The notes under the pieces were generated by a model that searched no databases, had not been told where the DNA came from, and saw only the letters and a list, made by a program, of their open reading frames with translations. Below are positions 26,177 to 33,745 of a stretch of 38,291 nt of DNA, in pieces (positions within the stretch are counted from its first letter, which is position 1; each line of letters begins with the position of its first letter). The position numbers and the translations under genes are program-made. The stretch spans positions 1 to 38,291 of the forward strand of contig CAZMRQ010000009.1 of assembly GCA_964568795.1 (NCBI GenBank). The letters are read 5' to 3'. This DNA is from CAZMRQ01 sp964568795. GTDB taxonomy: Bacteria > Pseudomonadota > Gammaproteobacteria > Comchoanobacterales > Comchoanobacteraceae.

Positions 26177-29100
26177 ATGAGAAAAATAGACGATATGATA
26201 ATAGACAGTAAAGTAAATGAATGTATAGTAAATGGTTGCCTAGAAGAAATTGCAGAGTGGGCTAAATTTAATGATGTGAATAGGCCTATCTCAACGTTAG
26301 GTGATACAGCTCTCCATATTGCAGCTGCAAACAAACAATACCGAATTGCAACACTGTTGATTGAAAATGGCGCAACCATGAATAAACTGTCTCCGAATGG
26401 ATTCACCGCCCTTGATATTGCTTTCATTTGTGATGATATGGAGATGTTTAAATTGTTTATTAATCATGGTGCCGATGTAAATGTTACAAGCGATGATGAG
26501 ACGGTTGCTATGGCTGCGTTACTTTCACAAAAATTTGATTATACAGAGCATATATTTGCAACGAATAGAGTCAGTGCAGACCATGCGTTATCAATATTTA
26601 AATTGGTGATCAGCGAAAATATCATCGAGGGACTTAGGTTGTTGATCGAACACAATTTACATAAAAAAGTTTTGTCAAACGAGACGCTCAGCCATGAATA
26701 CAATCAAATACTGCATGATGCCCTGCATCATGCAGCAAAAGAGGGCAAGTGCCAATTTATCGACTTGTTTTTGCGATGCGGTGTTAACATTAACCATTTG
26801 GATTTAATGAAACGCACGCCATTTATGAACGCATTAAATCATAATAAGTATGAGGCTATGCTTCAGTTAGCGCACAAAGGGGCCAATATATGTGCCAATA
26901 TATTTAACACCAAGTATATGTCGCACTTCAATGACGGAGAATTCAGCCAAATCAAGGGGGCGTTATTACGTCAATACCCTATCAAATATATGAAGTTTAT
27001 ATATTCGAATCACAGAGGACAGCTGGACATCACTGATTGGGAGGGCACGCTGAACCCAGAGCAAAAAGATGCTCTGAGCGATGCAGCTATGGAACTATAC
27101 AAGTTATCAACAAACAATCGTCCGTCACTATTAAAGCTTATTAAATTATCACCTAATCCATACATTGCAGAGTGGTCTAATGGCTGTATAGACTCATTTA
27201 TAGATGCAAGTACTCCCGAAGTTCTAACAAAGGCTGTGCGCATGATAACTAATCTTGACAAAGAGTTTATTGATCGCCTGACTGATTTACTGGTATCCAG
27301 TAGCATGACCATAACTGAAATAATCCATATAGCTAAGGAATTTGATCTATGTTTTATTCGTGTAATGTCATCGATGTTAAGCAGATTGCACACTTATGAG
27401 TCGATAACTACAGAGGAAGTATTACATGTCACTGCTGCTCTTCAGATCTTAAAGGCAAGAATAGTTGTAGGATCTCAGTTATGGAAGTCTATGCTGTCAT
27501 TCTCTGCATCGCATCCTTTAGTAACAACAAAATTGATAGAACAAGAACTATCATTTGTAGAACATGCTCTGCATATGTCGTCCGAGACACAGTGGCCAAA
27601 ATCTGATTTACTACATAGATATTGGTTGTCTCTACAAAATATGTGGTTGTGTCATACAATATCAGATGAAGATGAAGCAAGACTAGCAGATTTGGATTGT
27701 ATATGGCCTTTACATGAGGAAAGCTCTGGACTGAGGGAGCTTATACGCGTGAAGAGAGGTGTATCAGCTATCTCTCTACAGGAATCAAAAAATGAAATCA
27801 CCAAATTTGTAAAGAAATTTCCATTATGGGCGGTAGTGGCACTTGATGAATACAGTGAACTTAGAACTGTTATTCTAGACTTGCCACCATCATCAATATT
27901 CATACACCAGTACGCTCACGAGGCTGTTTTACAGAATATTGTCTTTTGCTTGAAAGACAAACAAGAACATATGGTTTCTCAGAGCCTCAATAAGAAATTT
28001 GTAGATATGCTTTCTGAATGTAAAAATGGTGAGATGTTGGATTGGCAAATGACACCTGCATCAATAGGATATGTGAAGGTAGGATTTTCATTTAAGCCTC
28101 AGCTATCAAGAAAAATGAAGTCTGAGCTATCAAGAAAAATGAAAGGGGATGTCCCAAGTCTTACCAAAGATAGCATTCATAGATCATTCGAGAAATTGAT
28201 TGCTGGCTTGGCACAGGAGCAATCTGGTGCAGAAGGGAGTGTGTCTGCTCATGAAAGTGGTGGGTATGTAGAGATGACATTATGTATTTCAATGCAGCTT
28301 CTTGTGTATGTGAACGAGAAATGTATGACTCTCAAGCCTCTCTTTTCAGAGTATGTGATTAATTGTGTGCAAGAGAAACGTGAAGAAACTCTCAATGATT
28401 ACCTGTGTTCTTCTAAGATACGTGTATTTGTAGACAAGCTCGGCAGGCGCTTGCGTTGGAGCAATGCTAGTGATATGCCTACTCTTCATCTGAAAGTGTT
28501 TGGTGAATGTATGCAACCAGAAAAAAACAGGTTGATCTCAACCATTCCAGACCTGCTCACTGCTGTTGTGGGACAAACTCCTGAACAGGTGGGTACGCAA
28601 TGGGTTAATGCTCTGGCAGAGACATTGCACATATCGTTGATCATACACGTAGATGATTTTTCTCGTGCAAAGAACTATGCATCTGAGCTAGAGAGCACTG
28701 AACTGCATAATTTGTTAGTATACACAGATAAACTTTTAAACGCCATGGCAATGCATCATTGTGAAAATATGGATGTCGAAAAACGCACACTGGATACCTT
28801 AATGGGCGTATATATTCAAGTATTCGCACTAAGGACTTGGCATAAGACACAAGACATCACTCTGTGCATGCCCAAAAGTCTTGTCTGGAAGCAGTGGTGG
28901 AGTAAACTTGCTTATCTATCAAAGAAAACGTGTATCAAGGACGGACTGACGAATGAGAAAAGATCATTTTATTGGCATATGTATGTGGCTTTGACTCATG
29001 GTCAATCTGTGGATGTAAAAATGACTCTGCCACAATGGTTGGCTATTGTTGCGATAGATAGTGTCTATGATAAATCAGATCACCGAGCTATATTAGATGA

Positions 29101-29980
29101 TATACTCATTACTTTGTGGCCACAGTGCACCCGGCACGAAAAAAATGCAGTGCTAGAAAAACGTTACAGTTTGTATAAAGAAGATATACGTGTCATTCAA
29201 ACTCTCCCAGATGACATGGGTGTTATTAGTGATTTTATGAGTAGAACAGCACTGATTAGAAAGAAATACATATCCTTACCCAGTGAACATGCGATACCGA
29301 GGAGATTGTCAATATGGCATCGAGAAAAACAGGTATATGCGATCAGAGAGAGTAAAGCGCAATCTATTTGGCCTCACTTACAACGTATCAAAGCCAAAGT
29401 GCTACAGCCAAGGGAAAGATGCGATGACATCAACGAAATGAGTTTTATGTGCTGCCATATATGGCTTGCAGCTATAAAGCTGGGTGCTAAGCACCCAGTG
29501 AGAAATAGAATTGTCCATGATTATGTTATAAGTGCATTTGAGGATGGCTACATGTATTATATTAAGAAAGCCTATGATGAGATAACTCAGTGTCTTGAGC
29601 AAGGGGTAGTGTTAATGAGCTCGTACAGATATGCGCCTACAAATGTTCCAATGATTAGAGCTATTGATGAGTATATGAGTAACAACTACCGGCGCATGTT
29701 TATGTTGGTGTATATACACGAGTACTTCAATCACAGCTGTAGTCAAATGCTTGACGCAACTGTTTCGCACGCACTCGAACATATAAGACATCTCAGGAAT
29801 AAAATGGCTCACAACGAAACTCCAGAAGATGTGTTTTATAGGCACGAGGTGAGGGAGCATTTAGTGTGTCTTATAAGATATATAGCATCCAGAGACGGGT
29901 ATTCAGAGGAGTATAGTGCCAAGCATACGAGTGATGTTGAAAAGGAAAATGTGTCGCCACAATCCCCAAAGTACGGTTGA
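26177..29980 (+). CDS. Large ankyrin-repeat protein with C-terminal HEPN-like motifs, 1267 aa (paralogue of 10441-14769)
   Basis: Probable secreted host-interaction protein. N-terminal ankyrin repeats cover about residues 30-105 (GDTALHIAAANKQYRIATLL, GFTALDIAFICDDMEMFKLF) and about 175-235 (LHDALHHAAKEGKCQFIDLF). A long helical region follows. Two HEPN-type motifs lie near the end: RNRIVH (Arg1109-His1114) and RNKMAH (Arg1207-His1212), 98 residues apart versus 93 in the paralogue. Alignment by eye gives matching blocks throughout the centre and C-terminus (MWLCHTIS, KKFPLWA, FALRTWHKTQD, SFYWHMY, RAILDDIL). The tail EKENVSPQSPKYG ends in the SPKY motif that is repeated in the paralogue. ATG 26177 has no ribosome binding site; ATG 26195 is an alternative. 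Confidence 0.88.
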   Translation: MRKIDDMIIDSKVNECIVNGCLEEIAEWAKFNDVNRPISTLGDTALHIAAANKQYRIATLLIENGATMNKLSPNGFTALDIAFICDDMEMFKLFINHGADVNVTSDDETVAMAALLSQKFDYTEHIFATNRVSADHALSIFKLVISENIIEGLRLLIEHNLHKKVLSNETLSHEYNQILHDALHHAAKEGKCQFIDLFLRCGVNINHLDLMKRTPFMNALNHNKYEAMLQLAHKGANICANIFNTKYMSHFNDGEFSQIKGALLRQYPIKYMKFIYSNHRGQLDITDWEGTLNPEQKDALSDAAMELYKLSTNNRPSLLKLIKLSPNPYIAEWSNGCIDSFIDASTPEVLTKAVRMITNLDKEFIDRLTDLLVSSSMTITEIIHIAKEFDLCFIRVMSSMLSRLHTYESITTEEVLHVTAALQILKARIVVGSQLWKSMLSFSASHPLVTTKLIEQELSFVEHALHMSSETQWPKSDLLHRYWLSLQNMWLCHTISDEDEARLADLDCIWPLHEESSGLRELIRVKRGVSAISLQESKNEITKFVKKFPLWAVVALDEYSELRTVILDLPPSSIFIHQYAHEAVLQNIVFCLKDKQEHMVSQSLNKKFVDMLSECKNGEMLDWQMTPASIGYVKVGFSFKPQLSRKMKSELSRKMKGDVPSLTKDSIHRSFEKLIAGLAQEQSGAEGSVSAHESGGYVEMTLCISMQLLVYVNEKCMTLKPLFSEYVINCVQEKREETLNDYLCSSKIRVFVDKLGRRLRWSNASDMPTLHLKVFGECMQPEKNRLISTIPDLLTAVVGQTPEQVGTQWVNALAETLHISLIIHVDDFSRAKNYASELESTELHNLLVYTDKLLNAMAMHHCENMDVEKRTLDTLMGVYIQVFALRTWHKTQDITLCMPKSLVWKQWWSKLAYLSKKTCIKDGLTNEKRSFYWHMYVALTHGQSVDVKMTLPQWLAIVAIDSVYDKSDHRAILDDILITLWPQCTRHEKNAVLEKRYSLYKEDIRVIQTLPDDMGVISDFMSRTALIRKKYISLPSEHAIPRRLSIWHREKQVYAIRESKAQSIWPHLQRIKAKVLQPRERCDDINEMSFMCCHIWLAAIKLGAKHPVRNRIVHDYVISAFEDGYMYYIKKAYDEITQCLEQGVVLMSSYRYAPTNVPMIRAIDEYMSNNYRRMFMLVYIHEYFNHSCSQMLDATVSHALEHIRHLRNKMAHNETPEDVFYRHEVREHLVCLIRYIASRDGYSEEYSAKHTSDVEKENVSPQSPKYG
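28100..28147 (+). repeat. Two 24-bp in-frame repeats
   Basis: Units at 28100-28123 and 28124-28147 encode LSRKMKSE and LSRKMKGD after a shared Gln/Glu codon. This is a micro-duplication in the coding region, probably by slippage. Confidence 0.85.
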
Positions 29981-30685
29981 TAGTGAACTGCACAAAATAT
30001 ACATGCCACATCTCGTACAACTTCTTTGATGACTTTTATTTATTTTTTTATAATAAATAGCTTGTCATTGTTAAGGTTTTTTGGGTTGGTTTAATATGTG
30101 CTCGATATCTTGCGTGAGCAGGAGATGTTATAATGCATTGCATGTCTATGCTGTTATGGTAGATGCAGATAAGGTTATGTATTAGAAACGGGATGGTTGT
30201 TCAAGAGCACTGACTGTTATGTTTATGCTAACTGATTCGTATTATTTGATTAGCTTGATTCGCAGAGGCAAGAAATCGTGTTTGGAAGTGTTGTGAGTCT
30301 ATGCGCTTTCATACCAATATTCAGTCAATGAGTGTGCCGGACAACAGGGGTGATGGCATTAAGCTGAGTGTCGGATGTATTGTAGACATTGTCTACTACG
30401 CAAGTGAGCTGTATGACACGAGATCTATACCCAAATCACTTGGCTTAGCTGTGCCAATTTCATGCAGCTACTGTGTCCTACAGTAATTGCAATGGTAATT
30501 TGTCAACCTTTATATTTTACCTTTACAGGTGATTTACTTAATAATCCAGCAACATTTTTTCCATCCCTGCTTACTACATAGTCATATATTTTAATATAAT
30601 CTTAAATATCAAGAATTAAAGTACATAGTTTAAATATTTGTATTATAAAGTGCTAGAGGATAGTGGAGTTGAAAATAAATAATAT
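29981..30685. other. 705-bp intergenic stretch before the lipase-ankyrin gene
   Basis: No supported gene. A 61-codon open frame at 30301-30486 has no ribosome binding site and no recognisable content. An extended -10 (TGTTATAAT, 30126-30134) and the PmrA-like box at 30590-30606 are the only notable signals. Confidence 0.4.
30590..30606 (+). promoter_or_regulatory. PmrA-box-like element upstream of the lipase-ankyrin gene
   Basis: TTTAAT-N5-CTTAAA, full TTAA-N7-TTAA, 79 bases before ATG 30686. It fits the PmrA consensus in ten of twelve defined positions or better. The -10 region at the expected distance (about 30615-30621) is weak; TATTAT occurs further down at 30641-30646. Confidence 0.45.
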
Positions 30686-32908
30686 ATGAAGAAGAATATA
30701 ATTTTAGAAAGTGAAAATCAAAGCCTGTCTACAGGACATGAATGCTATTTTTTTGAAGGGACGGCTGATCATTATCAGAAAAATCCAAGCAAGAGAAAAA
30801 TGATTCAGAAATTCTTTGATGTCCTGAGTGGGCGCCACAAGTCATTTCATATAGATGGACCAGATGAATTGCCTGGCGTGCTTTTTGGTACTGGGGTGTC
30901 TGGTATGATGGCAATCGTAAATGCCATGACAGATAAATACATCGAAGAAAGGCAAGAAAGTACTCACAAGCCCACTATTCATGTGATGGGACACTCACGT
31001 GGTGCTGTCATTGCCATGAAGTTTATTGAGAAAATCAATCAATACCATAGAAGATCTATGCCCGAAGCCCCTAAAATCTTTCTTTACGCACATGATCCCG
31101 TGACAGGACCCTTGAATGAAAATTGGTGCACAAGCTTGGATGATAATGTCACCGCATATTTTATGGTACACAGTGATAAGCGTGCTTTATTCAGCAGCAC
31201 AATCTCGCCTCTAAGTATAGCTGCCAAAAATATGACATTTGATTTTATTCCCGGCATTCATACCGCAGGTATTGCTAGTAGCCACGGTGTTAGGGTTCAA
31301 CGAAATGATGCCGCCGCACACATAAGTTACCAGAGTTTTTATCAGCATATCTCCCAGGATCTAAATGACAGACAATGGTTGTGTCCTTCTATTATAGAGC
31401 CAGGGAGGGCAGAAGCAGTCTTGAACATAAATGACCCACAGGACGATGACATGGCACAGCGTGTGTTGAGTACTTGTAACACTAATTTCCAGCAATGTGG
31501 TTTGGTCAGTCAAGAAGCTGTAGCTGCCTGGGTTGAGAGGTCACGACGACCATTCATCAAGTATCTGCCCTGGGTGTGGGGTTCATGTCCCAGTCATATT
31601 AGACCTTCATTACAGAAGGTGTACCCTGAGTTCTGCAGTTACTTTTTTGAGTCAGAGGGTCATACAAACAGACAGCTGGCATTGAAACAAAAGGAAAATA
31701 TTAAAACCAATTATCCCTTTATTTATCAGATATTGCAGTACTTAAGTATCACTGATCTTGACCCAGATCAAAGACTGGATTGTCTGAAGGATCCGCGGTT
31801 CCATCTGGCCCACGGCATCCTACATCAATACACCCATATGGCAGTGAGGTATGCAAAAAAGAAGGATTATGTGAAAGCTAAGTTACATGGATTCAAAGAG
31901 CGCTTTATCAGAGACATGATTAATGGAGTTGAGATGAAAGATGCCCTCAACACCTTATGTCGATCTGTGGGAGAATCAGTTGACCTGGTAAACAAGCAGG
32001 GAGGTGGTCCTTTTCTCCGAAACAAAGGGCTGTACCGTAGTTGGTTTGTACATAATATGCGTTTAGCACTCTCACCAGGGCCAAACTACTTGCCTAGCAC
32101 TGTCAGTCAGATCATGGATGGAGAGTCACAACTGTCTAAAAAGCTGCATACAGGCGTGTTGTCACTGCGAAACAGAGAAGTAGTTTTACGTGGGAGGTCG
32201 CGTATACATATGGGAGTGTCTATTGGTTACTTGTGGGCTCAAAATGGTTTGTGGCTGTCAGGTCACACAGCTGTTCAGGCAGCTGCTGCTGTGAGACCTC
32301 ACGTGGTCAGTTGGGTCAATGCTGGTTTTGTGATGGTCAATTTTTCGTCTGTTGCAACAGGAGATGTCAACCCCGTCACCAGATATGAGAAAGCTAAATA
32401 TTTAGCTCCGCGGGTGTTCAGGGCAGTGACAACGTGGTTGCGGCAATCATCTGGGTTGGTATATATATTAGGACCATCGTCTTATGATAAAGTTAGAAAT
32501 CCCAGAGATGAAGATAGATATCCGAGAATTGAAGTGCTGGATGATGCTGAGGAGGCTACTCAGGAAGATGATCAGGTCGATGTGTCACAAGAACAGCAAC
32601 AGAGTCGATTACCAGCACTGATGTTGGCAGCCAGGAGTGGGCATCTAGATACAGTTAGAGAGTTATTGGGTCAAGGTGCCAATGTTGATGAAACAAATAA
32701 GGGCGGTCAAACAGCACTGATGTTGGCAGCCAGGAGTGGGCATCTAGATGTAGTGAGGACGTTATTGGATAGTGGTGCCAACCCAAATCTAGAAAATAAT
32801 AAAGGAGAAACAGCTCAGATGTTGGCAGAAGCCCAAAGTCATCATGGTGTAGTGGAAAAGTTATTAGAGAGAGAGGCTGGTATTCGCAGTGGTGGGAGGA
32901 GACCTTGA
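30686..32908 (+). CDS. Alpha/beta-hydrolase (DUF2235/Tle-like lipase) fused to ankyrin repeats, 740 aa
   Basis: A likely lipid or ester hydrolase with a C-terminal protein-binding part. The nucleophile elbow GHSRGAV places Ser104; HDPVTGP gives a candidate acid, Asp137; and GIHTAG (His192) or SSHG (His200) is a candidate histidine. The preceding GVLFGTGVSGMMAIVNAM and the D-P-V motif resemble the DUF2235/Tle phospholipases, with GHSRG in place of their GFSRG. The middle (about 220-620) is unrecognised. Residues about 640-735 are three ankyrin repeats, two of them near-identical (LMLAARSGHLDTVRELL). The last ten codons read IRSGGRRP because of a frameshift near 32880; the next frame continues ankyrin-like (GGDLDVVESFLKKGAK), so the true 3' end is damaged. 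No clear ribosome binding site is seen. Confidence 0.85.
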   Translation: MKKNIILESENQSLSTGHECYFFEGTADHYQKNPSKRKMIQKFFDVLSGRHKSFHIDGPDELPGVLFGTGVSGMMAIVNAMTDKYIEERQESTHKPTIHVMGHSRGAVIAMKFIEKINQYHRRSMPEAPKIFLYAHDPVTGPLNENWCTSLDDNVTAYFMVHSDKRALFSSTISPLSIAAKNMTFDFIPGIHTAGIASSHGVRVQRNDAAAHISYQSFYQHISQDLNDRQWLCPSIIEPGRAEAVLNINDPQDDDMAQRVLSTCNTNFQQCGLVSQEAVAAWVERSRRPFIKYLPWVWGSCPSHIRPSLQKVYPEFCSYFFESEGHTNRQLALKQKENIKTNYPFIYQILQYLSITDLDPDQRLDCLKDPRFHLAHGILHQYTHMAVRYAKKKDYVKAKLHGFKERFIRDMINGVEMKDALNTLCRSVGESVDLVNKQGGGPFLRNKGLYRSWFVHNMRLALSPGPNYLPSTVSQIMDGESQLSKKLHTGVLSLRNREVVLRGRSRIHMGVSIGYLWAQNGLWLSGHTAVQAAAAVRPHVVSWVNAGFVMVNFSSVATGDVNPVTRYEKAKYLAPRVFRAVTTWLRQSSGLVYILGPSSYDKVRNPRDEDRYPRIEVLDDAEEATQEDDQVDVSQEQQQSRLPALMLAARSGHLDTVRELLGQGANVDETNKGGQTALMLAARSGHLDVVRTLLDSGANPNLENNKGETAQMLAEAQSHHGVVEKLLEREAGIRSGGRRP
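32615..32812 (+). repeat. Two 99-bp tandem ankyrin repeats
   Basis: The unit at 32615-32713 recurs at 32714-32812 with a 99-base (33-residue, one ankyrin repeat) period. The first 42 or so bases are identical, pointing to recent duplication or gene conversion. Confidence 0.85.
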
Positions 32909-33099
32909 TGTAGTTGAGTCGTTTTTGAAAAAGGGTGCAAAATAATAAAATAGTGGGTGAATAAATAATCAGCTTGGTACATTATGCAGCATCAGGTGGA
33001 GGTGCTAGAAGCTCAGTAGATGAAATGCCAATGTCTATGAGAGCATCATGTGCTGAAAACAGTTCATTACCACCCAGTAAGAAATCTCGAACAAGTTAG
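32880..33099 (+). pseudogene. Decayed 3' end of the lipase-ankyrin gene
   Basis: After the frameshift near 32880, one other frame reads VFAVVGGDLDVVESFLKKG then AK-stop (32880-32945). In a third frame (32965-33099) LVHYAASGGGARSSVDEM leads to a basic tail, PPSKKSRTS-stop. These look like one or two further ankyrin repeats and the original C-terminus, now split by two frame changes and stops. Confidence 0.65.
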
Positions 33100-33353
33100 T
33101 GTCATAGATGGGTAAGAGTCATTCATGTATAGGTATGGATCAGACAAATCTATGATATACTACTGATCCACAAAATGTTGACCCTGTATATCTGTGTGAT
33201 GCACTGAACTCACGAAGAGATATCGAATAACTTATCTATGAGATATATAGAGGAATGAGTTGTAATGAAGATACCTTATGTAACAAGAAGTATACGAAAT
33301 GAAATCGGTGTATGACTATTCATATATCATGTAAAGGAGTGGTGATTCATCAG

Positions 33354-33387
33354 AATAATTCCGGTAATAGAAATTACCGGAATTATT
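33354..33387. terminator. Strong palindrome, possible bidirectional terminator
   Basis: A perfect 15-bp stem (33354-33368 with 33373-33387) around an AGAA loop, with core CCGGTAAT/ATTACCGG and A/T-only ends. It lies 13 bases after the end of the minus-strand LRR fragment and downstream of the decayed plus-strand gene, where convergent transcripts would meet. It lacks a long U-run on either strand. Confidence 0.6.
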
Positions 33388-33400
33388 AAATCGAGATTTC

Positions 33401-33703
33401 TTAACTCTCATCAATTGATTTGCTAGGAAATATACTACATATATCCTGAAGCGATATTTCACCACTCTTAAGCTTTTCACTCTCTAATAAGTTGTACAGT
33501 CCCTTGGCCTCTTCTGTAGTGAGATTTTCTCCTTTAAGTTCATCATACCTACTTGACATATATTCATGGTAATTTATTACTCTTTCAACATGGTTTGCCA
33601 TCCTACGTATGCTGTCTGGATCATCACATATTATACATAAGTCAGGGGGACAGCCTACAAAAGCATTCTCACCAATAGTTGTCACACCCTCTGGAATTAC
33701 CAC
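33401..33703 (-). CDS. BspA-type LRR fragment, 100 aa (probably the severed third module of the upstream gene)
   Basis: Starts inside a leucine-rich repeat unit (VIPEGVTTIGENAFVGCPPD) and continues with the same extension as both modules of the neighbouring 518-aa protein: CIICDDPDSIRR, INYHEYM, ENLTTEEAKGLYNLL, KSGEISLQDI and a final FPSKSIDES. It is in the same frame as the upstream gene, with only that gene's TAA (33746-33748) and 14 codons between them. There is no ribosome binding site before GTG 33703. It is best read as the end of a once longer three-module protein, or a protein made only by readthrough; an independent small gene is less likely. Confidence 0.5.
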   Translation of the reverse strand: MVIPEGVTTIGENAFVGCPPDLCIICDDPDSIRRMANHVERVINYHEYMSSRYDELKGENLTTEEAKGLYNLLESEKLKSGEISLQDICSIFPSKSIDES

Positions 33704-33745
33704 ATTTATTGGGCTAGTACAACCTTTCCGCTGGCTTACGCTTTC

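Noticed and set aside
30301..30486. Plus-strand 61-codon frame in the gap before the lipase-ankyrin gene
   Set aside because: No ribosome binding site, no recognisable motif; length is within chance.
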